Shown: in pieces, positions 9,401 to 18,511 of the stretch
Layout of the letters: each line of letters begins with the position of its first letter
Position numbering within the stretch: the stretch's first letter is position 1
NCBI GenBank assembly: GCA_002839545.1
Contig: PGYG01000013.1
Location: 1 to 36,572, forward strand
Direction: 5' to 3'
Source of the DNA: Candidatus Methanoperedentaceae archaeon HGW-Methanoperedenaceae-1
Lineage (GTDB): Archaea > Halobacteriota > Methanosarcinia > Methanosarcinales > Methanoperedenaceae
Length of the DNA: 36,572 bases
Notes under the pieces: model-generated
What the model saw: the letters and a program-made list of their open reading frames with translations, nothing else
Database searches by the model: none
What the model was told of the DNA's origin: nothing
Position numbers and translations under genes: made by a program

Positions 9401-12400
9401 GCACCGATGCAAATTCAGGTCAGAAATGGGGCAATTACTGGTTATCTGACAATGCGTCATGCGAATACTGCCACGGTGACACAAGGCATAACATCACAGC
9501 CCTTGGTAATCCTGCCAGCTTCCAGGGCAGTAACGTTATTGGCAGCGATCTTACAGGCACATGGTGTCTTGGCTGCCATTTAAACGGTTCAGCCAATTAC
9601 AATAATATGCTTGACAACCTATCTCTGGCTCCGCCTGAAATCACGGCAGGTGACACAAATTATCCGGTAAGCGGTACTCCAAAGGATCATACTGGTTTAA
9701 CCATGGTAACTGACAATGACTGTACGGTTTGCCATGCAGGTGATACCACAAACATCACCACCTACATGCATGACTTGGAAGTCGGGCAGGAAGGCGGTCG
9801 TGATTGTGTTAGCTGCCACGACATCGGCAAGAGTACGGCAAAAGTCGATGTCAGCAAGATGAATACCAGCACTTCCATCCATACAAACCTGAACTCATTA
9901 GCAACTGCCAGTATAACAGATAACAAACGCTGCTGGGCTTGCCACAGTAACAGCAGTGTATCAGGTGACGGACAGGTTGATGAATCCGAACTCCCGGACA
10001 GCGGTCATCCAGACGGTTACGACACACCAAAGAACTGTACCCTTTGCCATGTTGACAATAACTTCGGGGCTTTAATTGTCGGTGAGCATTTCACAGGCGG
10101 CACTGATATTAAGACAAAATCATACGGCAACACCAACGATTCCTGTGTCAATTGCCATAACAAGACAGAAATGCTCCTGTCTAACAGCGACCCCGCCGGC
10201 ACGAAATCCATTTACGCCAGTGTCAGCCACTACGGCGACAACAAGACAGGCGTTTCCCCGTATAACACAGGCAGTACTTCCAACTGTACTTACTGCCATA
10301 ACAACAGTGGTACTGCATTCAGTACCGAAATGGTCGATTCAGGAAGCAATACTTCCATAACCAACCATACGAACCTTGGCACGAATCCGGGATGTACAAA
10401 CAGTACGTGCCACAACAGCGGCAGAATTCATTTTACAACGTTATCCAAACCAACTGTCAGTACAGCTTTGTGTACAAACTGCCACGATACAAAATCCCGT
10501 CATAATGATAGTATAGAATGCAGTTCATGCCACCTTGAAACAAACCTTAGCATCCATGGCATCCAGTATCTCCAGCCAGACACAAGCTGGGGTCTTAACA
10601 GTCCAGGAAATAAGAGCAGTGCCGTCAACTGTACCGACTGCCACCAGGGAACGGGCATCACCGGCTTCAATGCCGTTATGATTCCTGACCCGATGAAACA
10701 CAGTTCTAATCTTTCAAACGGCAGCATCTGGGGAACGTACTGGAATACAACAACAGAATCCTCCTCTTCATGTGTTTACTGCCACAACGATACAAGGCAC
10801 AATGCCACAGGTCTTGGTAAAATAAATTCCCTGTTAACAGATGGTAATAATAGTAAAAACGGTAACCTTGCCACGACTACCTGGTGTATCGACTGCCATT
10901 ACAGCGGTGCCCAGAATTATCTCGGAAGCATGTGGACTCCCAACCCGCCGAAGATAGACACCAATAACACAGGCAAGACAAACTGGGAAGACCATAACAG
11001 CTACCTCTCCGCAGGTGTAAAAGACAGTAATTGTCAATCCTGCCATGCCCTTAATGTCAGCAGCGGTGCCTATACAGCAACTTCATTAAATTACTCTCAC
11101 AGCCTTGATGAAGGTGTTGCAGGCGGACCTAATTGTATCGAATGCCACAGTCTTGAAGCAGGTCTTGTTGGTGCTTCTTCAGGAATCAACTTCACTGCAA
11201 TGAACCTCAGCGCCCACTTCGGAATGAACAGTGCCAATGCAACAGCACGGGGCTATGTTCCGGCAGTAGGAGCATGCTGGGCATGCCACCAGAGTAACGG
11301 CAATGTCACAAGCGGTCATCCTGATAGAAAGACAGCTCCCAAAACATGTACTGAGTGTCATCTCGGAACAGGCACATTCAACGCATCTGCATATAATGCA
11401 ATGATAGTCAGTGAACACTACTATGGCGGCAATGATATCAAGGCTGGAAACTCAAGTTCAAGTATTGCATCCTGTCTTAACTGCCATGAAAACGTCAGTG
11501 AGATGATAACACTCAACAACGACAATGATTACGGTTCTTTCACAGGCGATGGGATAAGACTAAACGGCGGCAACATGAGTGCCTACCACTATGGCAAACC
11601 AAGGACAGACCTGAGAGTCGGCAGCGGTTCAAGGGAGTCGAATTGCCTGTACTGCCACCAGAACTTAAGCACAGCCTTTGCAATTGCAATGGAAAAACCA
11701 GGAATTAGTATGTATATTTACAACCATACTGATAACCCGGGACAAAGATGTGCATCATGTCACGGTTCAAACAACCGCCTGCACAATAACAGCTTATCTA
11801 TTCCAAACAGCGGCATAGTGGACAATGATTATTGCCAGACCTGCCACGGTCTAGGAGTTGCGGGTACAAGAGCCATACCTGACACGCATAATAGTTTTAC
11901 CATGAATTGCTGGAATTGCCACCAGGACCCAAATGAAACTATGTACCAGACTCCTGTTCACGGTATGATGTACGCCCAGACCAATGGAAGTTACCAGAGG
12001 TTCATTAAGGGAAGCCCTGCGAATTGTACTACATGCCATGTTTATAATCTTGTGAACACTTCTACAAACTATGCAACACTTATCCCTGAATTGAATCATT
12101 CAACTGATTCATACGCAGGTCAGAAATGGGGCAGCTACTGGAATAATACCTCCATGATTACAGCGTGTTATTATTGCCACCAGACTGAACCGCATAACAT
12201 AAATTCAGCACTCATCGGCAATGTATCAACTTACATACAAGGTTTAAATACTTACAATAATCCCGACATCTCTACTTCAACATGGTGTGCAAATTGTCAT
12301 TATGCAGGTGCTGCAAATTATGGCGGGAATAATCTTGTTCCGGTTCCACCCGAAATAACCGATTCAAGTTTGACCTCTTCGGATGGTACACCTTTCGAAA

Positions 12401-14235
12401 ACCACAGCACTTACTTCCCAGGTGGATATACGGATGATACATGTAAGGAATGCCACAGCCCTGTCGGAAATTATGAAGAGACTACACGCAACTTTTCACA
12501 CAGCCTGAATGAAGGAGGCGGCGGACCTGATTGTGTTTCCTCAGGCTGCCATGGTTTAACAGGTTCAGCTACATCACCATACATGAACTGGACATCACTA
12601 AAATCAGGCATGCATGCCGCCCTCAACAGCGGGGCTGACACGACAGGCATGACCGACCCGATAGTGGCAGCCTGCTGGGCATGCCACGGCGACGGCACAA
12701 AACCAAGCGGACATCCCACGAACTACCAGCAGCCATATTACTGTAAAGAATGCCATCTTGCTTCAGGGAATATTACAGGAAAATATCCTGCTAAGAATGT
12801 ATCTGAACACCAGCATATTGATGCAAAGGTTCTCACTAATTCCAATTATGCCAGATGCGAGGATTGCCATAACAACAGCCTTGCTGCGTATTCGGATAAT
12901 GAGACAAATGCATTATTCAATTATACACTTGGCAATGTTTCCCATTATGGCGCTAATAAGACAGCGGGCAAACTGATGGAATCCACAGTAAATTCCACAA
13001 ATTGTGTTTATTGCCACCTCAACAATTCAAACAGGCAGAAATGGTCAAACGCTACCAATGCCACAGCGACAAAACCTGATATCCACAGCAATTACAATGC
13101 TGCTACATCCAGCAGTGAATGCTGGGGCTGCCACGTGGACGGCGGTGTTTCATCGGTAAATGCCGGATTCACCCTGCATGATGATTCATTAAATCCGGGT
13201 GCCAGTGAATTCTGCATGAACTGCCATACACAGGGAGGAAGTGCCCAGAATGTCAATGTCAGCAGTAATGACCTCGGTCTGCACGTTAACCTGAATACAA
13301 GCGCTGGAACGGGAATTCTTAATAACAGTGACTGCTGGAGCTGTCATTTCGGGTATCCGAATGGTATATCGGGGACGCATTCATACGATGTCAGCCGCCA
13401 GAATACCTATTATTGTGAGGACTGCCATGGACCTGTTAAAAATGGTACTGCACAATCCAGGGGTTATGCCTCGTCGGGTCATGCTTTAGCTGATTTCTAC
13501 CACGGAAAGACCATAGCAGATTATTTTGCAGGAAATCCTCCGAAATACAAGGACTGTACAATATGCCATCTTGCCAATGACAGCCGCACAGACATAAACG
13601 GTAATCGTTTAAAGATTTACCATAACCAGACACCACTTGGTAAAGTAGCAAATACCGGCTGGGACGGATGGACTGTGGGAATGGTGCCAGGCTGCAACGA
13701 CTGCCACCAGACGCGGAACCTCAATGACGGTCCGTTCCATGCGCCAGGTAAGGATCATTATGTCGCCTCATCAGGCGGGTGTAGTTACAATTGTCATGAT
13801 ATGCTGGCTGCAATCCCGGTACACGAACAGATATCATTTGGGGATGAGTTATCCAAAAAATATATTGGAGTTACCCCGCCGGAGATACGTTCCATAAGTG
13901 TCAACTCTCCTGTCGTGGAAGGTGCCAATGTTAATATCACTGCATTTGGGTTGGATAATTACCTCCAGATAGCAACTGGACAGTACAGGGTTGTCAACAG
14001 CACAGGCGCAGAAGTTGCTGGATGGACGACAATGACGCCCCAGAATAACAAATTCAAGTCCCGGGCGGAGACTTCACTGGGTACTATTGTTACAACTGGA
14101 TTTACGGCAGGAAATTATACGGTGTATGTCAGGGTGATGGCTTCAGGACCGAAAGCAGACCTGACTAAACGAGCTTATCCCTTAAACGGGGCGTGGTCAG
14201 GTACTTACAGCACAAAATTCACGGTGAAACCATGA
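6445..14235 (+). CDS. Giant secreted multiheme c-type cytochrome (56 CXXCH + 2 CX4CH + 1 CX3CH by hand count)
   Basis: 2596 aa; N-terminal signal sequence (ALFLVLIVLSALFASVGVAEAA), Ig/MG2-like N-term, dense CXXCH array, Ig-like C-term, no C-terminal TM. Confidence 0.95.
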   Translation: MSVGEDRDLEDYKIGSGKSNRALFLVLIVLSALFASVGVAEAAGTPTKLIVFTDKKVYIGWSMGGGQQAAKPPTTTLLNTYPAQDLRISVYALVLDDDGMPMSGRTVTATIADEAHLDHYNKNDNTVHHVVDSSISSFFNIGPVTLTESGGIYSSQVDIPDIDITTNLSLADDHIYVNVTVTDSVLGTHNLTVLVSGVRCHNSYESAHSGTHFGDGAGGQDNCGVCHAGNEHWYENISGTIPYEQQDVHFKKMPSFEFYGVGKDFSDFEWNLSYRPDAVRESANWGVYWPGSQYCGACHLNRIGTTNYNYDYGVDRADLNDKPSCGFASTYSFSGGPASSKNDATTYQTIGCHATTEMQNTAIPLWSPGAASSTEYWNNNINSGKSHNISGNSPNVSCATCHLTVHGLTLPNKTVSTNVNDQCNYCHTSDGPSTAPHTTSTTDCTVCHKSDVGVLDAHIPTASSGGVNCASCHDISGTAGADIDITNTDSSAHANLNNLSQYTTGNASNRKCWACHGNSSNSYANETNQPDGHYSTYKTPRTCPDCHDNTDPNSNFNAPQAVEHTQGAPTVPTTDIKCSICHNNSLTSITESDGFGLSIGGDSKNASVSHYLTTSSLMTSSDCRWCHITNNLSADWGTPFDPRNGTNYAHTEDNVALNANCYNCHGGLTASVKLHDTGITAGGSGGQDCVNCHDGTTGSKVNVDNMNNSDSIHLNLNTGGTANGRAENKICYACHTNDSYIAGGVVNNNSIPTSDHPTGYLTPKNCTLCHINTNSNTNFSAPQVSEHYMSGTELQTRNYANLNDSCIGCHIENEMLQPYSDDTGTSYSNISHYGKSRNNTALVAGDVVNCKYCHDNGSSTTFDFVDTTNRTISNHSANSLTTPECTLCHNEGRMHDGNLTSPALDETLCTGCHTTRDNHSGLVSCLSCHVNSSASRDKVHPINYITTSGTFAAANTTAVNCEDCHQGSGIAGFENAPRVAQPVNHSTDANSGQKWGNYWLSDNASCEYCHGDTRHNITALGNPASFQGSNVIGSDLTGTWCLGCHLNGSANYNNMLDNLSLAPPEITAGDTNYPVSGTPKDHTGLTMVTDNDCTVCHAGDTTNITTYMHDLEVGQEGGRDCVSCHDIGKSTAKVDVSKMNTSTSIHTNLNSLATASITDNKRCWACHSNSSVSGDGQVDESELPDSGHPDGYDTPKNCTLCHVDNNFGALIVGEHFTGGTDIKTKSYGNTNDSCVNCHNKTEMLLSNSDPAGTKSIYASVSHYGDNKTGVSPYNTGSTSNCTYCHNNSGTAFSTEMVDSGSNTSITNHTNLGTNPGCTNSTCHNSGRIHFTTLSKPTVSTALCTNCHDTKSRHNDSIECSSCHLETNLSIHGIQYLQPDTSWGLNSPGNKSSAVNCTDCHQGTGITGFNAVMIPDPMKHSSNLSNGSIWGTYWNTTTESSSSCVYCHNDTRHNATGLGKINSLLTDGNNSKNGNLATTTWCIDCHYSGAQNYLGSMWTPNPPKIDTNNTGKTNWEDHNSYLSAGVKDSNCQSCHALNVSSGAYTATSLNYSHSLDEGVAGGPNCIECHSLEAGLVGASSGINFTAMNLSAHFGMNSANATARGYVPAVGACWACHQSNGNVTSGHPDRKTAPKTCTECHLGTGTFNASAYNAMIVSEHYYGGNDIKAGNSSSSIASCLNCHENVSEMITLNNDNDYGSFTGDGIRLNGGNMSAYHYGKPRTDLRVGSGSRESNCLYCHQNLSTAFAIAMEKPGISMYIYNHTDNPGQRCASCHGSNNRLHNNSLSIPNSGIVDNDYCQTCHGLGVAGTRAIPDTHNSFTMNCWNCHQDPNETMYQTPVHGMMYAQTNGSYQRFIKGSPANCTTCHVYNLVNTSTNYATLIPELNHSTDSYAGQKWGSYWNNTSMITACYYCHQTEPHNINSALIGNVSTYIQGLNTYNNPDISTSTWCANCHYAGAANYGGNNLVPVPPEITDSSLTSSDGTPFENHSTYFPGGYTDDTCKECHSPVGNYEETTRNFSHSLNEGGGGPDCVSSGCHGLTGSATSPYMNWTSLKSGMHAALNSGADTTGMTDPIVAACWACHGDGTKPSGHPTNYQQPYYCKECHLASGNITGKYPAKNVSEHQHIDAKVLTNSNYARCEDCHNNSLAAYSDNETNALFNYTLGNVSHYGANKTAGKLMESTVNSTNCVYCHLNNSNRQKWSNATNATATKPDIHSNYNAATSSSECWGCHVDGGVSSVNAGFTLHDDSLNPGASEFCMNCHTQGGSAQNVNVSSNDLGLHVNLNTSAGTGILNNSDCWSCHFGYPNGISGTHSYDVSRQNTYYCEDCHGPVKNGTAQSRGYASSGHALADFYHGKTIADYFAGNPPKYKDCTICHLANDSRTDINGNRLKIYHNQTPLGKVANTGWDGWTVGMVPGCNDCHQTRNLNDGPFHAPGKDHYVASSGGCSYNCHDMLAAIPVHEQISFGDELSKKYIGVTPPEIRSISVNSPVVEGANVNITAFGLDNYLQIATGQYRVVNSTGAEVAGWTTMTPQNNKFKSRAETSLGTIVTTGFTAGNYTVYVRVMASGPKADLTKRAYPLNGAWSGTYSTKFTVKP

Positions 14236-16370
14236 ACCGAATAAACATTCTATTAAAACTGGTACTTGTTGGTTTTGCTGCCATAGCCCTGAGTGGTGTT
14301 TTATCGGAAAGGGTTAATGAAGAACAGTATGTAACCATTAAAGATAACTCTCGAACATCATTTATTCCCTTCGATTTACAGGAAAATGTACATGGAACTT
14401 TGATTGGTTCCACACCAAGTTTAATAAAACCGGATAATATCGAAAAACCCGGCATTTTTTCTTATAACTATGGTAAAGTAAAGAAACCCGGATTATCAGG
14501 ATTAACGGCAGGTTCCATCTCATTACAGGCATTGAAAGGAACAAACGATACTGACCTTGCCATCACATTCACTGATAAAAATACAACACTGGCAAGTCGA
14601 ATAAAAGTAGAAACATATTATATCAATAATACGAAAAAATATGTTACAAATTATAATAATGTTGCCATCGTGGATGGAGCCGTAAATCTTATTTTAACAG
14701 ACCTCAGCCGGAATGAGGTAATATCAGTCTGGGTAACAATCGGGAAAGGCAAATCTTCAACCGAAATGGCAGCTTCAACAACTGTTAAACTTCGACCTGA
14801 TATTGCAATCCAAAGCGTAGATTCTCCAATAAGTGCAAAACCTGAAACCGATTTTGAAGTCGGGATAAATATCACGGAATTAAACAAGGATTACGGTGCG
14901 GATTTCACATTAAGTATCAATGAAGGCAATAATACCCTTTATTCTGCACCTGCCAGTATTGCACAGGGAAGTAATCTGACAGTAAATCTCCAACTGAATT
15001 TAACCAAATTAGGGCTTCATAACCTGTCAGTATTGATAACCGCCTCTAATCCGGCAGAATATTCTATATTGAACAACAGGTATGATTTTACAATTGAGAT
15101 AGTCTCAGGAGTAATAATAATAGAAGACGGCATCTCAATAAAAGCATTAAAAGGAATAAGTAATACTGACCTTTATATTATTTTTAAAGACAGTACGACT
15201 TCTTTTGCGAATAATATCGAGGTTAATGCTTACAATACAGACGGCACTGTAAAATACACAAATAATTATAACGATGTTGAAATCTCAGGCGGGACAGCAA
15301 ACCTTGTTTTAACAAACCTGAACCAGGATGAGAAAGTAAGCGTTACAGTAACTATCGAAGATGGCAGTTCTGTATTCCAGATGGTAACATCAACAAATGT
15401 CAAACTGCGACCTGACCTGGCAATCCAGGGTGTAACTTCCCCAACGAGTGTATTGATTGGTTCTTTTGATGCAGGGATTGACATTGCCGAGTTGAACAAT
15501 GATTTCGGTTCTAATTTCACATTAAGTATAATTGAAGGCGGTAGTACACTTGCCAGCACAACAGGATATGTAAAACAGGGCGGTACTTATTCCGGGACTC
15601 TTTCTTTGCAGCTTGTCCAGCCCGGAACCCATAACCTGACCGCAGTTATTACGAATTTGGATACGGCAGAATATTCTGCTTCAAATAACCGGTATGATTT
15701 TACTGTGGAGATAACCAAACCCCAGATAAGTTTAGTAGGTTATACCAGCAGATATTATTCACAATCAGATGATTATTACAGCAGTAAGGATTTAACTGTG
15801 GAATCCCGCAGGGAAGTTTCAGTCTATTCTGAAAATACAATTTCTGAAAATTTCAAGTATGTTTTTACGATAAATACTGAGTTAGTCTCTCCAATAGATT
15901 ACCTTTATTTCCGTATCTCCAACGAATCAGGTATGGTGGAAGAACACGAATCCATTAATATTGAACCGTCAACATTTGCCTCTGGTAAAACTATCTCAAC
16001 CGTTTACTACAACGATACGGGAGCCGTTGTTACGATTACATCATCAGCAGGTTTAACAGAAGTTAAACTCGTGAAATCTGTTAAGTACCGTAATGTTTCC
16101 TCGTCAGGTTACGATTATTATTCGGAAACCGTTAACACAAGCTGGTCAACAGGTTCAGCAGATGAAACAGGATTATTAATGAACTCACGGGAAATAGCCG
16201 GGGTTTATTTTGAAATAATAGATGACGGGCTTGGATACGGCGGATACGGATTACTCAACATAACAGCCCCTGAATATTCGAATACAACATTGAATAGTGA
16301 AGGTGTAACAGGTTACAGGAACATTGAAACATACTATACAATTAAAACAGGGGTGACATCGGTTAATTAA
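14232..16370 (+). CDS. Secreted protein with two tandem CARDB-like beta-sandwich repeat blocks
   Basis: ATGA overlap with upstream cytochrome; signal peptide (ILLKLVLVGFAAIALSGVLS); two homologous blocks (ISLQALKGTNDTDL... and ISIKALKGISNTDL...). Confidence 0.8.
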   Translation: MNRINILLKLVLVGFAAIALSGVLSERVNEEQYVTIKDNSRTSFIPFDLQENVHGTLIGSTPSLIKPDNIEKPGIFSYNYGKVKKPGLSGLTAGSISLQALKGTNDTDLAITFTDKNTTLASRIKVETYYINNTKKYVTNYNNVAIVDGAVNLILTDLSRNEVISVWVTIGKGKSSTEMAASTTVKLRPDIAIQSVDSPISAKPETDFEVGINITELNKDYGADFTLSINEGNNTLYSAPASIAQGSNLTVNLQLNLTKLGLHNLSVLITASNPAEYSILNNRYDFTIEIVSGVIIIEDGISIKALKGISNTDLYIIFKDSTTSFANNIEVNAYNTDGTVKYTNNYNDVEISGGTANLVLTNLNQDEKVSVTVTIEDGSSVFQMVTSTNVKLRPDLAIQGVTSPTSVLIGSFDAGIDIAELNNDFGSNFTLSIIEGGSTLASTTGYVKQGGTYSGTLSLQLVQPGTHNLTAVITNLDTAEYSASNNRYDFTVEITKPQISLVGYTSRYYSQSDDYYSSKDLTVESRREVSVYSENTISENFKYVFTINTELVSPIDYLYFRISNESGMVEEHESINIEPSTFASGKTISTVYYNDTGAVVTITSSAGLTEVKLVKSVKYRNVSSSGYDYYSETVNTSWSTGSADETGLLMNSREIAGVYFEIIDDGLGYGGYGLLNITAPEYSNTTLNSEGVTGYRNIETYYTIKTGVTSVN

Positions 16371-16371
16371 C

Positions 16372-16977
16372 ATGACTTTGGGTACAGGCATCCCCAGAAA
16401 AACGGTTCTTTTGTCAATAGCCTTGCTGGCAGTTGGCATGTATTTCCTGCCTGCCACATTGTCTATCTTTTCAGGTCAGCATACTTTTGTTAACGGCAGT
16501 GATGTAAATTGCAGGAAATGCCATGAGGATATTTACCAGCAGTTAAATCCGTCATATGGCGATACTCCACACAGGTCACTTACGACATGTAATGTCTGTC
16601 ACCGCACAGGATTCCAGCCAGGCGGCTTTCCCGGTGCAACTCCGGGTTTTTTAGGGTATAAAGAAGTAAACGTAAGTGCTGACTACAATGCCCATTCTGC
16701 CATAACGTTAGAATGTGTGTTTTGCCACGATTTGATTACAAATGAAATTACAGGTTCTGATGAAGCACACGGCAGTTATTATAATGCATCCAACCAATCC
16801 ACGATACTGAAAGGAGGAAATGAAGCCTGCGTTGGCTGCCATACCCATACTACGGTAAATATAACATGGGTTCGCAACACAGGTTATGGAATGGATGTAG
16901 ATATCCTGTCAGGTACATGGAATATGTCATTCTCATTAAACGAGACTACGGTTAATACAACCTCAGCAGGTCAGTAA
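16372..16977 (+). CDS. Tetraheme c-type cytochrome, N-terminally anchored/secreted
   Basis: 201 aa; CRKCH, CNVCH, CVFCH, CVGCH; hydrophobic N-terminus. Confidence 0.85.
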   Translation: MTLGTGIPRKTVLLSIALLAVGMYFLPATLSIFSGQHTFVNGSDVNCRKCHEDIYQQLNPSYGDTPHRSLTTCNVCHRTGFQPGGFPGATPGFLGYKEVNVSADYNAHSAITLECVFCHDLITNEITGSDEAHGSYYNASNQSTILKGGNEACVGCHTHTTVNITWVRNTGYGMDVDILSGTWNMSFSLNETTVNTTSAGQ

Positions 16978-16991
16978 ATAAAAAACAATAG

Positions 16992-17459
16992 ATGAATACC
17001 AATAAAAAATCATCCTTAAAAACAGTATTTTCTGTTATCATTTTAATTTCTATAATCTTATTGGCAATTTATTCAATAGCTTTACATGAAGTTGAAGCTG
17101 CAAAAGTAATTGTTGAAATAACAAGAAGTGAGCCATTTGCTGCCTCAGGTTTCAATGATTCTGAAAAAGATGAATTAATCGGGGATGTTTCTCTCCATAA
17201 AATAAATATGAGGAAACTTTCAGTACCAGATGGGAATGATATGCAAATGCCTGGTATAAGCGCAACGCTTTCTGATGATAAAGGATATGTCCTTGGTGAA
17301 TGGATATCTATTGGAATAAAAGAAAAGGGGGTTTATGAACTTGATATAGGGTTAACCCGTCCTGTTATGAAGGGGGAACGTATCCGTGTTGCAGTGTATG
17401 TTAATGATGAAAAAGGGAATGTGGTTGTCGGGAAAAAGAAGACTGTAGTGTGGGAGTAG
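16992..17459 (+). CDS. Hypothetical N-terminally anchored extracytoplasmic protein
   Basis: 155 aa; single N-term hydrophobic segment; beta-rich remainder; co-directional with cytochrome cassette (14-nt gap). Confidence 0.6.
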   Translation: MNTNKKSSLKTVFSVIILISIILLAIYSIALHEVEAAKVIVEITRSEPFAASGFNDSEKDELIGDVSLHKINMRKLSVPDGNDMQMPGISATLSDDKGYVLGEWISIGIKEKGVYELDIGLTRPVMKGERIRVAVYVNDEKGNVVVGKKKTVVWE

Positions 17460-17752
17460 TAAGGGTGTAAGTATCGAGGTAACGACAGGGGACAGAAGTT
17501 AAGTTTGGTTCAGGTTTATGAGGTGCGGTCTGTCATCCCGGCGCTTCTCCTGCCATAAGTTGTAGGGTTCCGGTGGTTTTGGGTGAGAGGGGCGGGGTTG
17601 TTGGTAGAGGGCTGCTGTTGTTGAGTGATTTTTCCAGCGCCTAAAAAATTGCGGCAGGTTTTTAAGTGAAGGGGATTTAATTATATGTGGTGATAATAAA
17701 CTTATTTCTATTGGCATTAGTTGCGATAATATGAAACTTTTGAGGTGAAGTT

Positions 17753-18040
17753 ATGAGGCGGGAAGCAGCATTAAAAATTTTACGGGAGCATAAAAAGGAC
17801 TTAGAGGGGCGATACGGCATTACTAAGCTTGGAATGTTTGGTTCGGTAGCAAGAGATGAGGCTGTTGATAGTAGTGATGTGGATGTTGTCGTTGAGATGG
17901 CACCTGATATGCTGGCAAGGGCAAGCCTTAAAGATGAACTGGAGACGCTTCTAAATACAAAGGTTGATATTGTTCGTTATTGGCGGCGTATGAATCAATA
18001 CTTGAAAAGACGCATTGACAATGAGGCGCTTTATGTATGA
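17753..18040 (+). CDS. mntA: MntA-like minimal nucleotidyltransferase antitoxin
   Basis: GSVARDEAVDSSDVD matches GSX10DXD; overlaps the downstream HEPN gene. Confidence 0.82.
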   Translation: MRREAALKILREHKKDLEGRYGITKLGMFGSVARDEAVDSSDVDVVVEMAPDMLARASLKDELETLLNTKVDIVRYWRRMNQYLKRRIDNEALYV

Positions 18041-18422
18041 TGCAGCACTGCTTCTGGAAAAGCTTGAACAGATTGATGAAGCGTTAGGGAGAATCGAGAG
18101 GCGTTTTGTTGGTATTAGTTCGCCAGATGATTTTTTGGATAGCGAGAAAGGGCTGGATATGATGGATGGAATCGCTATGATGCTGATAGCCATAGGGGAG
18201 AATTTCAAAAAAATAGACAAGGATACCGAAGGGAAATTGCTTGCACAACATTATCCAGATATTAACTGGTCTGGTATCAAAGGAGTGCGTGATGTTATCT
18301 CCCACCAGTATTTTAATATTGATGCCGAGGAGATTTTTTATATCTGTACCAATGATGTGAAGCCTTTGCACAGGGCAGTACAGGAAATGATAAAGGAATT
18401 GGGTAGTGGCAAAACGCTTTGA
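18021..18422 (+). CDS. hepT: HepT-like HEPN-domain toxin (DUF86 family)
   Basis: RDVISHQY matches RX4HXY; start could be 18021 or 18033. Confidence 0.82.
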   Translation: MRRFMYDAALLLEKLEQIDEALGRIERRFVGISSPDDFLDSEKGLDMMDGIAMMLIAIGENFKKIDKDTEGKLLAQHYPDINWSGIKGVRDVISHQYFNIDAEEIFYICTNDVKPLHRAVQEMIKELGSGKTL

Positions 18423-18511
18423 TTTTAAACCCACCGAATTCGAGGGATTATATTATATAGGATATTTGACATATGTTATATTGAGTTAAAACGGGTTAAT
18501 CGGGAGGTTAT

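Noticed and set aside
6980-13651. Numerous ORFs antisense or out of frame within the giant cytochrome (e.g. 7055..7345 +, 7766..8107 -, 8940..9272 -)
   Set aside because: Cys/His/Trp-rich artefacts of the repetitive CXXCH coding frame; no independent family signal.
6445-14235. Repetitive region considered as CRISPR or tandem DNA repeat
   Set aside because: Repetition is at protein level (heme modules) with diverged DNA; no direct-repeat/spacer regularity was seen here or elsewhere in the window.
17499-17717. 72-aa minus-strand ORF in the intergenic region before mntA
   Set aside because: Low-complexity Pro/His/Ser-rich composition with no motif; likely spurious.
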